Shown: positions 17,249 through 26,885, counted from the stretch's first letter. The stretch: 56,918 bases of DNA from Armatimonadota bacterium (GCA_013178155.1 JABLXH010000022.1:1-56918); one strand, 5' to 3'. Notes: generated by a model from the letters alone, not told the origin. Numbers and translations are program-made.

Positions 17249-18817
17249 ATGGAACGCATGGATCTGCTAGCTCTCTGTGTGCTGGCCGCCATCGCCTGTG
17301 GCAATGCCGTGGCACAACAGCCGAAGGTGGGAGATCTGGTCTACCAGACCGACTTCGACACACCTGAGGCGCGTGAGGGCTGGTCTCAGAATCCCGGCGC
17401 CCAGTGGGTTGCGGCCGAGGGACGCGGCACCTGCCTCCGGTTCACGGTGCCGGTCGAGCTGGCCGGGGCCATGAACGGCATCCAGCGCACCATAGACCTG
17501 ACGCCCTATCGTGGCTGCCGCCTGGCTTTCGAGTGCCTGGCCAGGGCTGAAGGTGTGACCCAGCCGGCCAACCCCTGGAACGGCGTCAAGTTCATGCTAC
17601 ATTACCGGTCCGAGGCGCTCGGCGATCAGTGGACCAACCAGAACGATGTCTATGGCACCTTCGACTGGAAGAGGCTCAGCTTCGCCGTGCTGATCGCCGA
17701 GGATGCCACCGTCGGCGAACTGGTCCTCGGTCTGCAGGACTGCTCCGGTACGGCATGGTTCGACGAAGTGCGGGTGCAGGTCTACAAGCTTCCCCTGCCG
17801 CAGCGCCCACGGCCGATGGCTAACCCCGGCCCGGCCTTCAAGGGGCACGACCTGCCCCGCCTGCGCGGCGTCATGTCACCCAACGAGTTTCGCGACGAGG
17901 ACCTCCGGGTGCTGGGGCAAGAGTGGAACGCCAACGTCATCCGCTGGCAGATGACCCGCAACTGGGGCCAAATCGGCACCGACCGTGACCTGACCGAGTA
18001 TGACCAGTGGCTGGGACGCGAGCTTGATGACCTCGACCGGGTGCTGGAGGCCTGTGGGCGCTATGGCATCAAGGTCGTGGTGGACATGCACTCCCCGCCG
18101 GGCGGACGGCTGGAGGGCAGCGAACTGGCGATCTTCCACGAGTCGCAATACCAGGACCACTGGATGAAGCTCTGGGAGATGATCGCCCGGCGGTACAAGG
18201 GCAATCGGGTCATCTGGGGCTACGACCTGGTCAACGAGCCGGTGCAGCACCGGCCCTCGCCGCCGGGGGTAGCCGACTATCTGGAGGGTCAGGTGCGCGT
18301 CGCGCGGGCCATACGGGCCATAGACCCGGTTATGCCAATCTTCATCGAGGCCAACGAGTGGGACTCGGCCGCGGGCTTTGAGGAACTGATGCCGGTGGAC
18401 GTGCCCAACGTCATCTACCAGGTCCACATGTACACCCCGGGCGAGTACACCCACCAGGGGGTCTACGACAAGACGCACGTCTTTGCCTATCCCGGCTTGA
18501 TCAACGGCGTGCAGTGGCACAAGTACCGGCTGCGCCAGTCCCTGCAGGCCGTGCGTGACTTTCAGTTAGCCTATAACGTGCACATCTACGTGGGGGAGTT
18601 TTCGGCCGCGCGCTGGGCCCCCGGCGCGGCGGAGTATCTCAGCGACTGCATCGAGCTGTTCGAGGAGTACGGATGGGACTGGACATACCACGCATACCGC
18701 GAGTGGGATGGCTGGAGCGTTGAGCATGGCCCCGATCCCAACGACCACCAGCCCACCGCCGAACCGACCGACCGGATGAAACTGCTGCTGAGCTGGTTCG
18801 CGCGGAACGAGAAGTGA
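17249..18817 (+). CDS. Secreted GH5-type glycoside hydrolase with N-terminal CBM-like domain
   Basis: The protein has 522 residues, with AAGGGGAG before the ATG. A signal peptide (LLALCVLAAIACGNAVAQQ) is followed by a jelly-roll binding domain (about 28-185, VYQTDFDTPEAREGW...WFDEVRVQVYKL). A clan GH-A barrel (about 200-520) follows. The acid/base is E330 in DLVNEP and the nucleophile E450 in YVGEFS; KVVVDMHSPPGG is the typical strand 3 motif. It should cleave a beta-linked glucan or mannan outside the cell; specificity is unresolved. Confidence 0.88.
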   Translation: MERMDLLALCVLAAIACGNAVAQQPKVGDLVYQTDFDTPEAREGWSQNPGAQWVAAEGRGTCLRFTVPVELAGAMNGIQRTIDLTPYRGCRLAFECLARAEGVTQPANPWNGVKFMLHYRSEALGDQWTNQNDVYGTFDWKRLSFAVLIAEDATVGELVLGLQDCSGTAWFDEVRVQVYKLPLPQRPRPMANPGPAFKGHDLPRLRGVMSPNEFRDEDLRVLGQEWNANVIRWQMTRNWGQIGTDRDLTEYDQWLGRELDDLDRVLEACGRYGIKVVVDMHSPPGGRLEGSELAIFHESQYQDHWMKLWEMIARRYKGNRVIWGYDLVNEPVQHRPSPPGVADYLEGQVRVARAIRAIDPVMPIFIEANEWDSAAGFEELMPVDVPNVIYQVHMYTPGEYTHQGVYDKTHVFAYPGLINGVQWHKYRLRQSLQAVRDFQLAYNVHIYVGEFSAARWAPGAAEYLSDCIELFEEYGWDWTYHAYREWDGWSVEHGPDPNDHQPTAEPTDRMKLLLSWFARNEK

Positions 18818-18853
18818 CGACAGGCGCGCCCGGGCCGGCCTCTCCAGAGGGCG

Positions 18854-21304
18854 TTACCGGCACCTCAGCCGCACCTGCACCTCCGCGCCGGGCTTCAGGT
18901 CCAGGCGCAGGACCAGGTGTGCCTCGCCCTCCAGGTTGCGGGCCATGATCGCCTCCCTGGCGTCTGTCTCGATAGGCGCGTCGGGGTCCACCTCCGGCGG
19001 CAGGCCCCACAGGCAGATGGCGTAGTCCGGCTGCTCCGCGGCCGTGTCCAGACGCACCGTCGCCACCAGCGTGTTGCCCTCCCGCCGCCACGGGGACAGC
19101 GCCACACTCACATCCGGCACGTCCACCGGGGCGATGCTGCTGCCCTCCGGGCCGGTCTCCTGCTGTGTGTAGTCGAACCACCAGATGGGGTTGGGGCACT
19201 CGCGCTCGAAGCGGATCGAGGCGCGCTGGTCCTCGACCAGGACATACTCATAGGACAGCGGGTCCTTGAAGCGCGTCGTGCCGTTGCGGCGGTGGGCCAT
19301 AAGCACCGACATGCGCGTCTCCCACGGCAGGCGCTCGCGCGGGACGAGGTGGTACTCATTGCACCAGTGACACAGCCACCACCTGTCATACAGCACATGG
19401 TCGGTGCGGCTGACAAAGAGCGTACGCGGCGTGGCGGCGAAGTGGCGGCGGTAGTAGTCGGCGATGTCAATGGAGCGGGCGAAGACGACCCGGTAGCGTT
19501 TGGGGAAGTCGAAGGCGATGAGGCGCTGGTAGCGCTCCACGAAGTCGGACATGCCCCCATCATCCCCCACCACGTCGCCGCGAGCCCAGTCGCCGATCCG
19601 GAAGGCGTCGGTGGCGGGCACGAAGGGCCGGTCGCCAACCTCGCCCTCCGCACTCAGGATGCCGTTCAGGTAATGCCGCACGTGGTTGCCCTCGCGGACG
19701 ACGGCGAAGTGCTGCCACTCATCCGCCCGTAACTGGGTGGTGACACCCGTTCCCTCCCAGCCCTGGCCCGTGCCGCCGATGAGGTAGAAGCGGTTCGTTG
19801 CGGCGCCCGCTTGCTCCAGCGAGAAGCCCCGGTGGTTGCGGCCGCCGTCGTCGTTGTGGCACGATAGCAGGTTGGCCCAGGGGGCCTGCACGGCGCCGGG
19901 CCGCACCCAACAGCCCAGGGTAAAGCCGGTCCCGGAGGGCGTCACCGGCCGCTCCATCCGGACGCAGCCGTCTGTGCCATCGAGCCGGACGGCCGCCCCG
20001 CGGGGGCCGTCGGTCCAGATGGCGCCACCGACCAGATCTCCCCCGTTGCCCCCGGCCAGATCGCGGACAATCCGGCCTCGCCCCTCGTCCAGCGGCCAGG
20101 CAGCTAGCGCACCGCGGAGGGAGCCGACCCCCTCCAGCATCACTCGGCCAACCTCGGTCTCGCTCAGGACGCGGTCAGCCACAAAGACCTCGGCCACGTC
20201 GCCATTGAAGGCCCGGTGCTCGGGCACGGTGTACTGGAAGGAGGGGTTGGGATAGCCCGCACCGACCAGGCCGTCGTAGAGGGGGACCGCGAATATGGGG
20301 TGTCCGCTAAGCCACGTAGCGTTCACCAGCTCCTCAAGCCCCTGACGGATGCAGTTCTCCGCCGGCTCCCACAGCCCCGCAGCGGCCTTGAAATGCCAGC
20401 TCACCGGGCCGATGAAGTGCCAGCCGCCGCAGAAGTCCCACTGGTGGGCGACGACCTCGCCGCCGGGGCTCTGGTTGGTCTTCCGGCAGTCGGTGGGCGA
20501 GGTGAAGTACGGGAACTCGGGCATGCCCAGCCATGGCGGGGCATTGGCCTCCATTAGCCCGCACTGGTCATTGATACCCAGGGCCGCCAGGGCGCGGGTG
20601 TAGCCGGGGTCGCGGTCGTGGAACATTTCCAGACGAGCCGAGCGCACCTCGGCGGGGTCGGGCATGAGTGAGCGGGCGCGGTCCAGGAGGGCGCCGTAGT
20701 GCTCCAGGCGCTGCTCGTGGGTGAGGTCGGGGGTGTCCGGCAGCCAGGGGATGATCGCGTCGCCGAAATGCCGGTGGTAGCCCAGGAACTTGCGGAAGAG
20801 TGCGTCATCCGGGTCGAAGCGGTCGGCGGGCAGACGGTAGTCCAGGGGGATGCCAGTGGCGTGCAGCGTGGGCTCCGCCTCCAGGCCTTCGAAGGCCGAG
20901 AACCGCAGGACAACCCAGTCGTCCTCGATGACTGCGAAATAGCGGAAGAACGTCTCTTCGCCTGCCTGCCAGCGGGCCAGATAGCTGCCCGGTCTGCGCG
21001 GGGTGTAGGTGACCACCGCCTCGCCACCCGCCAGCGGCACGGCGTGCCTCTCGCGAGGCAGGTGCTCGACCCAGTGCAGGTCACCACCAGCGCGGAAGGC
21101 ATTGCCGGGCCGGGCCTGCTCCAGGTAGCGAGGGAAGATCTCCAGATCACCGCAGGCGATGCCGGCCGGCGCGTGGAACCGGAACTCGATCGTCTCCCCC
21201 AGCCGCAGCAGTCGGCTCGAGGTGCCAAGCTGCGGCTGGTCGGCCAAGTCAGTGCCCATGGCGTACCCTCCGGCGCCCAGACAGATGAAAGCGAGGGGCA
21301 ACAC
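18854..21304 (-). CDS. Large secreted LamG-domain protein
   Basis: The protein has 816 residues from a GTG at 21304, giving a short hydrophobic N-terminus (LPLAFICLGAGGYAMG) that reads as a signal peptide. A LamG/concanavalin-like domain lies at about 430-600 (TLGCWVRPGAVQ, DEWQHFAVVREGNHVRHYLNG, FRIGDWARGD). Flanking regions are unfamiliar: an N-terminal beta-rich part (LLRLGETIEFRFHAPAG), a middle with WDFCGGWHFIGPVSWHF, and a C-terminal part with FARSIDIADYYRRHF. It starts 13 bp after a zinc-ribbon gene. Function is unknown; an extracellular carbohydrate-related role is an inference. An upstream in-frame extension overlaps the neighbour and is not needed. Confidence 0.68.
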   Translation of the reverse strand: MLPLAFICLGAGGYAMGTDLADQPQLGTSSRLLRLGETIEFRFHAPAGIACGDLEIFPRYLEQARPGNAFRAGGDLHWVEHLPRERHAVPLAGGEAVVTYTPRRPGSYLARWQAGEETFFRYFAVIEDDWVVLRFSAFEGLEAEPTLHATGIPLDYRLPADRFDPDDALFRKFLGYHRHFGDAIIPWLPDTPDLTHEQRLEHYGALLDRARSLMPDPAEVRSARLEMFHDRDPGYTRALAALGINDQCGLMEANAPPWLGMPEFPYFTSPTDCRKTNQSPGGEVVAHQWDFCGGWHFIGPVSWHFKAAAGLWEPAENCIRQGLEELVNATWLSGHPIFAVPLYDGLVGAGYPNPSFQYTVPEHRAFNGDVAEVFVADRVLSETEVGRVMLEGVGSLRGALAAWPLDEGRGRIVRDLAGGNGGDLVGGAIWTDGPRGAAVRLDGTDGCVRMERPVTPSGTGFTLGCWVRPGAVQAPWANLLSCHNDDGGRNHRGFSLEQAGAATNRFYLIGGTGQGWEGTGVTTQLRADEWQHFAVVREGNHVRHYLNGILSAEGEVGDRPFVPATDAFRIGDWARGDVVGDDGGMSDFVERYQRLIAFDFPKRYRVVFARSIDIADYYRRHFAATPRTLFVSRTDHVLYDRWWLCHWCNEYHLVPRERLPWETRMSVLMAHRRNGTTRFKDPLSYEYVLVEDQRASIRFERECPNPIWWFDYTQQETGPEGSSIAPVDVPDVSVALSPWRREGNTLVATVRLDTAAEQPDYAICLWGLPPEVDPDAPIETDAREAIMARNLEGEAHLVLRLDLKPGAEVQVRLRCR

Positions 21305-21317
21305 GATGCCGCGGCAG

Positions 21318-21617
21318 CTACTCACCGCCCTGCTCCTGTTCCTCGTCGCGGAGGAGCTCATCCAGTGGCTGGACCCAGCCTTCGGCCTCGCTGCTGTCCT
21401 GGCGGACGATGATGCCACCGCAGCCAGGACATACGGCCGTCTCCCCCAGGACGGTCTGCTGCAGGCCGCACAGCCCGCAGCGCTGGAGCACCGGCGACTC
21501 GGTCAGGGGCAGGTTAGCGACTGCCTGTCGGCGGCGGGTCTGGGCTCGCCGGCCAGCCTTCCGGCGTCTGCACACTGGCCGTTCATCGGCCGAGAAGTCG
21601 AAGCTGCGCTGGTCCAT
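21318..21617 (-). CDS. Small zinc-ribbon protein
   Basis: The protein has 99 residues with GTGAGG before the ATG. It has a basic N-terminal half and a four-cysteine zinc ribbon, C47-x2-C50 ... C63-x2-C66 (RCGLCG, CPGCGG), then an acidic tail (DELLRDEEQEQ). Zinc ribbons of this size usually bind nucleic acid or protein partners; nothing more specific can be said. It is divergent from the nucleoside hydrolase gene (114 bp gap) and precedes the LamG gene by 13 bp. Confidence 0.6.
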   Translation of the reverse strand: MDQRSFDFSADERPVCRRRKAGRRAQTRRRQAVANLPLTESPVLQRCGLCGLQQTVLGETAVCPGCGGIIVRQDSSEAEGWVQPLDELLRDEEQEQGGE

Positions 21618-21731
21618 GGGCTGGCCTCACACCCCACTGCCAGAGAGAAGGGCAACGCCCTCCTTGCGGTGAACGTAGCAGCCATTTCCCCGGCGGGGGC
21701 ATCAGCGCCTGCCGGGCAGGGAGAGGAACAC

Positions 21732-22601
21732 ATGCGGCAAAGGATCATCCTCGACACCGACATAGGCACTGACATAGATGACGCCTACGCGCTGGCTCTC
21801 ATTCTCGCCTCGCCCGAGCTAGAGCTGGTGGGGGTCACCATCGCCAATAACCGGACCGACCAGCGCGCGAAGCTGGCCCTGAAGATGCTCTATGAGACCG
21901 GGCTTGAGCGCGTACCCGTCGCCGTCGGCCGGGTCACTGAGACGGGCGGCTCGGTGAACCAGTATCCCTGGGCGGAGGATTTCGTGGCCACGCAGCCCAT
22001 CGCGCAGTCGGCAGCCGAGTTTCTGGTGGACCAGGTGAACCAGCATCCCGGCGAAATCACCATCCTCGCGGTGGGCCCCTTCACCAACATTGGCGATGCC
22101 CTGGCCCTGGACCCGCAGTTTCTCCAGAAGGCCAGAAGCTTCTGCATCATGGGCGGCTGTGTGGGCTGGCCGGAGGGCGCCACACCGGAGATTCGCCCGG
22201 AGTACAACATTGTCACCGACATTCCTGCTTCCCAGGCTATGTTTCGGGCTGGGGTGCCGGTGCTGATGGTGCCGTTGGACGCCACCATGCAGGTGCAGCT
22301 TCAGGCGGACTTCCGGGCCAGGTTGCAGACGCGGGGGACGCCCCTGACTGACGCGCTGACACGGATGCTGGCCCTCTGGCCCCACGACACGCCGACGCTG
22401 CATGATCCGCTGGCCGTGGGCATGCTGCTTGACCCCGCTCTGTGCGGGGTGGCCGAGATGCACATTGAGGTGGACCAGGAGGGGATCACGCGGCCCAGTG
22501 CTGGTGAGCCCAACTGCCGTGTGGCCGTCACCCCGCGGGTGGGTGCCTTCCTGCAGCTATTCATGGAGCGGCTGCTGACACAGGACTTGAAGCGGAACTA
22601 G
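21732..22601 (+). CDS. Nucleoside hydrolase (inosine/uridine-preferring family)
   Basis: The protein has 289 residues. The N-terminal calcium-binding motif is DTDIGTDIDDAYAL (residues 8-21), with a GVTIANN strand and ILAVGPFTNIGDAL in the middle and VWDPL-type equivalent HDPLAVGMLL near the end. It hydrolyses the N-glycosidic bond of nucleosides to base plus ribose. The ATG at 21732 is chosen because the family motif begins here; the frame extends upstream but that part overlaps the divergent zinc-ribbon gene. Ribose released here could feed the nearby PRPP synthetase. Confidence 0.88.
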   Translation: MRQRIILDTDIGTDIDDAYALALILASPELELVGVTIANNRTDQRAKLALKMLYETGLERVPVAVGRVTETGGSVNQYPWAEDFVATQPIAQSAAEFLVDQVNQHPGEITILAVGPFTNIGDALALDPQFLQKARSFCIMGGCVGWPEGATPEIRPEYNIVTDIPASQAMFRAGVPVLMVPLDATMQVQLQADFRARLQTRGTPLTDALTRMLALWPHDTPTLHDPLAVGMLLDPALCGVAEMHIEVDQEGITRPSAGEPNCRVAVTPRVGAFLQLFMERLLTQDLKRN

Positions 22602-22613
22602 GGAGGGCGTCTG

Positions 22614-23897
22614 ATGAGTCAGCTTGCTTTGCTGGGCGGGCCGAAAGCCTGCAGCTTCGACCGAGTGGAGACGTGGGAGCCGGACTACGAGCGGGAGATT
22701 GCGCTGTGCAGTCAGATCATCCGCGAGCGGGCATTCTCCAACACCGGGCACCCCATCGCACTGGAGTTTGAGCAGCGGTTTCGTGAGCTTGTCTCGGGGA
22801 CCGAGTTCGTTCTGCCGCAGAACAACGGTACCTCGACCCTCATCGCCGGGTACTTTGCCGTGGGCGTCGGGCCGGGAGATGAGGTTATCTGCCCGACTTA
22901 TACCTGGATCTGCAGCTTCGCCCCGGCCATGGTGCTGGGGGCCAAGCCGGTCTTCTGCGACCTGGACCCCGAGACCCTGTGCCTGGACCCGGCTGACCTG
23001 GAGCGGTGGATCACCCCGCGCACCAGAGCCATCTGCGTGCCCCACCTGTTCGGCAGCGTGTGTGACCTGGACCCGATCATGGAAGTGGCCCGTGCGCACG
23101 GCATCGCGGTGGTGGAGGACTGCTCCCATTCCCATGGCGCGCGCTACGATGGCAAGCCCATCGGGTCCATCGGCGATGTCGGCTGCTTCTCGATGCAGGG
23201 CGCCTCGCCGTCCGGCAAGCCTGTGGGGGCCGGCGAGGGTGGGGTCTTTTGCACCAATAACCGCCACTACTACGAGCGCGTCCTGGCCTTTGGGCACTTC
23301 AACCGCTACAACATCAGCACGGAGTTGACCGAGCCGCCCCTGACTGAACTGACTACCGCCACTTGGGGCATGATCAAGTTCCGCGCGACCAATCTGTCAC
23401 TGGCCATTGGCCTGGTGGCGCTGGACAGTCTGGAGTACCGCAACCGGCGCATCAAGGAGAACTACGACGCGCTCCTGGGCCTCATCGCCGATGTCGAATG
23501 CTTGCGTCCGGTGAAGTCCTACCCGAAGGCCGAGAATGCTGGCTTCTACGGGAACCTGCGGTTGATCTTCCATCCGGAAGCAGCCGGGGGGCTCAGTCCC
23601 GAGAGGTTTGCGGCGGCCGTAGCGGCTGAGGGGGCATCGCTCGGCGGTCGGAACTACGACGGTTACCACCTTACCTCGCCCTTCAGCACCGGCATGGCCT
23701 TCTACGACGACGGGCGCGGGGTCATCTCCCCGCAGGAGGGCTATGTGCCGCAGGGCCCCGGCAGCCTGCCCAAGGCCGAGAAGGTCATCCCCAACATCCT
23801 GGCGCTCCCCACGATGATTGACCCGCCTGATGGCTACATCGAGGGGATGGCGACAGCGATCAGGAAAGTGGCGCACCACTACCGGGACCTGCTGTGA
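22614..23897 (+). CDS. DegT/DnrJ/EryC1/StrS-family PLP aminotransferase
   Basis: The protein has 427 residues. The Schiff-base lysine is predicted as K202 in SGKPVGAGEGG, and the PLP-pyridine Asp is D169 in VVEDCSHSHGA. The TSTLIAGYFAVGVGPGDEVICPTYTW substrate-entry region is typical. Family members usually aminate keto-sugars in nucleotide-sugar pathways, though members linked to secondary metabolism exist. It begins 12 bp after the nucleoside hydrolase, so it is in the same operon. The nearest sugar partners are the SDR epimerase and isomerase at 26043-27987. Confidence 0.88.
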   Translation: MSQLALLGGPKACSFDRVETWEPDYEREIALCSQIIRERAFSNTGHPIALEFEQRFRELVSGTEFVLPQNNGTSTLIAGYFAVGVGPGDEVICPTYTWICSFAPAMVLGAKPVFCDLDPETLCLDPADLERWITPRTRAICVPHLFGSVCDLDPIMEVARAHGIAVVEDCSHSHGARYDGKPIGSIGDVGCFSMQGASPSGKPVGAGEGGVFCTNNRHYYERVLAFGHFNRYNISTELTEPPLTELTTATWGMIKFRATNLSLAIGLVALDSLEYRNRRIKENYDALLGLIADVECLRPVKSYPKAENAGFYGNLRLIFHPEAAGGLSPERFAAAVAAEGASLGGRNYDGYHLTSPFSTGMAFYDDGRGVISPQEGYVPQGPGSLPKAEKVIPNILALPTMIDPPDGYIEGMATAIRKVAHHYRDLL

Positions 23898-23935
23898 GGT
23901 TTTCGGCTGCTCGGCCGTGACACCGCGGCCCCGCC

Positions 23936-23964
23936 TTCCCCTGGGATTGCTCGTGGGGTATAAT
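23936..23964 (+). promoter_or_regulatory. Predicted sigma-70-type promoter for the PHP gene
   Basis: A perfect -10 (TATAAT, 23959-23964) has a weak -35 (TTCCCC, 23936-23941) at 17 bp. It lies 40 bp before the PHP-protein start and after the DegT stop. Confidence 0.45.
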
Positions 23965-24004
23965 GGCGGGGCCGTCGGATTCGCGCCAGGACGAAGGATG
24001 TCGC

Positions 24005-24787
24005 ATGAGGATCTCTTTTGACTGTCACGTCCACACGCTGCGTTCGGCATGCGGGGAGGACATCACGGACGAGTGGCTCTTCCAGCAAGCGCGGACACGG
24101 GACCTGTGCTTCGCTGTGACGGACCACACCATGCACCTCTATTACGAGCCCGAGATCGCCTGGGCCATGTACCGCGAGGATGCCATCGAGCTGTTCGAGG
24201 CGCGCAAGGCGGTGGGGCGCGAGCGCGTCGTGCGGTACATGGAGGACCTGCGCGCCGGGGGCTGCCCGAATCTCCTGGTAGGTGTCGAGTTGGATGTGCT
24301 GCCGGACGGCCAGTTCATGTTTCCCGACGACCTGCGGGGTCAGTTGGACATCTGCCTGGGCGCGGTGCACGTCCTGCCTAGTGCCGAGGCGAGGGGTCAG
24401 CAGCCGGCTGTCGAGGCGGAGCAGCGGCAGCAGACCCTGTGGCTGATGGAGTACGGTGTGGATGTGCTGGCCCACCCCTTCCGAACGATGCTCAGCAGCG
24501 GCTACACCGTGAGCGACGACCTGGTCACCTGGACGGTGGAGCAGGCTGCCGAGCACGGCGTCGCTCTGGAGGTCAACTCGCACAAGCGATATCGCGACCA
24601 CGACCTGCTGATGGTACGCAGGTGTGACGAGCTTGGCGTCCGGCTGGCGTGCGGTTCGGATGCCCACAACACGCGGGAGTTCGGTGTCTTCGACTACCAG
24701 CGCCAGGTCTTCTGCGAGGCGGGTCTCAGCGACGGACGGCTGGCTGAACTGCTCTTCACACCGGAGATGTGCGGCACTTACCGCTGA
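24005..24787 (+). CDS. PHP-domain phosphoesterase
   Basis: The protein has 260 residues. The first PHP metal motif is DCHVHT (H8, H10), followed by AVTDHT, GVELDVLPDGQF, DICLGAVHVLP and the final LACGSDAHN with Asp and His. These supply metal ligands of the polymerase/histidinol-phosphatase fold. The reaction could be phosphate hydrolysis of a small metabolite (as in histidinol phosphatase) but the substrate is not determinable. It has its own likely promoter. Confidence 0.82.
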   Translation: MRISFDCHVHTLRSACGEDITDEWLFQQARTRDLCFAVTDHTMHLYYEPEIAWAMYREDAIELFEARKAVGRERVVRYMEDLRAGGCPNLLVGVELDVLPDGQFMFPDDLRGQLDICLGAVHVLPSAEARGQQPAVEAEQRQQTLWLMEYGVDVLAHPFRTMLSSGYTVSDDLVTWTVEQAAEHGVALEVNSHKRYRDHDLLMVRRCDELGVRLACGSDAHNTREFGVFDYQRQVFCEAGLSDGRLAELLFTPEMCGTYR

Positions 24788-25032
24788 CCTGGGACGCTAG
24801 CCGTGAGTACCCTTGGCACTCAGGCCAGCATCGTCTTCCAGGTCTTCACGGCGGAGGCGCCACGGTATGTCGAGGCGCTAATGGCCGCTGTGTAAGGACA
24901 GGCCGGAGCCAGTCTCCAGGAGGCCACAAGCGAGCCGCTCGTGGGCCGTCCGGCGGGCGGACTGACCGGGACTCCGGTACTGCTTTCAGTTCTGGCACTC
25001 TATGATGCGGAGTGACGGTCCAGGTGAACCCC

Positions 25033-25980
25033 ATGCGTGAGCGACTGATGGTGGTGGCCGGCAGCTCGAATGTCCCCCTGGCAACGGAGATCTGCCATCA
25101 CCTGGGTATCCCACTGACGCCGGTGGCCATCAGGCGCTTCTCCAACGAGAACACCTTTGTCCAGATCCTGGAAAGCGTCCGCGAGGCCGACGTCTTCGTC
25201 ATCCAGTCACTGTACCCGGCACCCAATGAGATGCTGGTGGAGTTGATGCTGCTTTGCGACGCGCTGCGCAGTGCGTCAGCACGCCGTATCACCGCGGTCA
25301 TCCCGCACTACTCCTATGCCCGCTCTGACAAGAAGGACCAGCCGCGTATCTCCATCGCCGCCCGCCTGGTAGCCAATGTGCTGGCGGCCTCCGGCGCGGA
25401 CCGTTTCCTGACCATGACCCTGCACTCGGAGCAGGTCCATGGCTTCTTCAGCCGTCCCACCGACCATCTTCAGGGCGCGCCAGTCGTCTGCGACTACCTG
25501 GCCCGTACCGACCTCAGCAACGCTGTGGCCCTCCTGGACATGGGGCAGGACAAGCGCGCCGCGGGCTACGCGGAGCGGCTCAACATCCCTGTCGCCGTCA
25601 TGTCAAAGCGCCGCATCAGCGACACCGAGGTGGAGATAACCAATCTCATCGGCGATGTCAGGGATCGCGACGTCATCTTCCTGGATGACGAAATCAGCAG
25701 CGCCACTTCCCTGATGGCGTCGGTTGAGGCGGTGGCGAAGCTGGGTGTCCGATCCGTGCGGGCCGCCTGCACCCACGGGCTGTTCTGCGGCCAGGCCTGC
25801 GCCTTGATTGAGGCTTCACCGCTGGTGGAGGTGGTGTCCACCAACACCGTGGACCTGCCCCCGGAACGGCGCATACCGAAGATCAAGGTGCTGTCGGTGG
25901 CGCGCCTGTTCGCCGAAGCCATCAAATGCATTCACGACGGAGAGTCAGTGGGAGCGCTCCTGCGCCGACAGGACCTCTAG
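25033..25980 (+). CDS. prs: Divergent ribose-phosphate pyrophosphokinase (PRPP synthetase) homologue
   Basis: The protein has 315 residues from the ATG at 25033 (AGGTGA 5 nt upstream); a GTG at 25012 is the alternative. It aligns along its length with Prs: RFSNENTFVQILESVREADVFVIQS, the flexible loop YSYARSDKKDQPRISIAARLVAN, catalytic-region His131 in MTLHSEQVHGFF, and the PRPP-loop position FLDDEISSAT. Two motifs are unusual. The common SPDxGGxxRA is LLDMGQDKRA (168-177), and the DDxIDTGGT loop is DDEISSATS. It may be a true but divergent Prs or a related PRPP enzyme. Upstream 24788-25032 shows no clear promoter. Confidence 0.8.
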   Translation: MRERLMVVAGSSNVPLATEICHHLGIPLTPVAIRRFSNENTFVQILESVREADVFVIQSLYPAPNEMLVELMLLCDALRSASARRITAVIPHYSYARSDKKDQPRISIAARLVANVLAASGADRFLTMTLHSEQVHGFFSRPTDHLQGAPVVCDYLARTDLSNAVALLDMGQDKRAAGYAERLNIPVAVMSKRRISDTEVEITNLIGDVRDRDVIFLDDEISSATSLMASVEAVAKLGVRSVRAACTHGLFCGQACALIEASPLVEVVSTNTVDLPPERRIPKIKVLSVARLFAEAIKCIHDGESVGALLRRQDL

Positions 25981-26042
25981 AGGCGTCCCGTAGGCCCGAC
26001 CGATCTCGCTCGGTCCACCACCAACCAAGGGAGACGAAAGCC

Positions 26043-26885
26043 ATGTTCCGGAATCTGAGTTGCGGTGCGCTGGGCATCAGTGCCAACCTGGCGCAGAGTA
26101 TCGAGTATGCCAAACTGGGGGGATTTCAGGGCGTGGACGTCCCCCTCGGTGAAGTCGAGAGCTACGGCGTGGAAGCCTTCAAGGCCCTGTTTGCTGAGAA
26201 CGGCATGCAGATGGGCGGCGTCGGATTGCCGGTGGACTGGATGGGGTCCGAGGAAGCCTGGCAAGCCAGTCTGCGAGCCCTGCCGGCAGCCTGTGAGCTG
26301 GCCCGGGCCGTCGGCGCCACCCGCTATGCGACCTGGGTCCCCTCGTGGAGCGACGAGCGCGACCTGGCCGCAAACCTCGATTTCCATGTCACGCGCTTTC
26401 GTCCCATCGCGGAAATCATGCGCGACTACGGTATTCGGCTGGGGCTGGAGTTCATTGGCCCCAGGACGCTACGGGCCGGCCACGCCTATGAGTTCGTGTA
26501 TGACCTCAAGGGGATGCTCGAACTATGCGAGCGCATTGGGACAGGTAACGTCGGCTTACTGCTGGACTGCTGGCATTGGTACACCTCTGGTGGCACCACC
26601 GAGGACTTGGGCTTGCTGACCAACGAGAACGTGGTCTACGTGCACGTCAACGACGCTCCGCTGGGCGTACCCCTCGATGAACAGATTGACAACGTCCGCG
26701 ACGTGCCCGGAGCGACGGGAGTCATTGACATCACGGCCTTCCTGCAGGCTCTGGAGTACTGCGGCTATGATGGGCCGGTCACGCCTGAACCCTTCTGTGC
26801 GCGCCTGAAGGATCTGACGCCCGAAGAGAACGTCACGTATGTCGGCCGCATGCTACAGCAGTGCTGGGAGCAGGCGGGGCTGTAG
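26043..26885 (+). CDS. Sugar phosphate isomerase/epimerase (xylose-isomerase-like TIM barrel)
   Basis: The protein has 280 residues with GGGAGACGAAAG before the ATG. The AP-endonuclease-2/xylose isomerase-like barrel is seen as a repeated strand-helix pattern. The metal-site Glu is in LGLEFIG, followed by [10 protein letters not shown] (Asp/His), VYVHVNDAP and a C-terminal PVTPEPF. Enzymes of this type isomerise or epimerise free or phosphorylated sugars and inositols; the substrate is unknown. The epimerase gene follows 31 bp later. Confidence 0.85.
   Translation: MFRNLSCGALGISANLAQSIEYAKLGGFQGVDVPLGEVESYGVEAFKALFAENGMQMGGVGLPVDWMGSEEAWQASLRALPAACELARAVGATRYATWVPSWSDERDLAANLDFHVTRFRPIAEIMRDYGIRLGLEFIGPRTLRAGHAYEFVYDLKGMLELCERIGTGNVGLLLDCWHWYTSGGTTEDLGLLTNENVVYVHVNDAPLGVPLDEQIDNVRDVPGATGVIDITAFLQALEYCGYDGPVTPEPFCARLKDLTPEENVTYVGRMLQQCWEQAGL

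Noticed and set aside
21159-21731. N-terminal extension of the nucleoside hydrolase frame
   Set aside because: The hydrolase motif DTDIGTDIDDA begins just after the ATG at 21732; upstream sequence overlaps the divergent zinc-ribbon gene.
24803-24895. Short GTG-started frame of 30 codons in the gap between the PHP and Prs genes
   Set aside because: It has no clear ribosome site, no hydrophobic or known motif, and the length is expected by chance in high-GC sequence.
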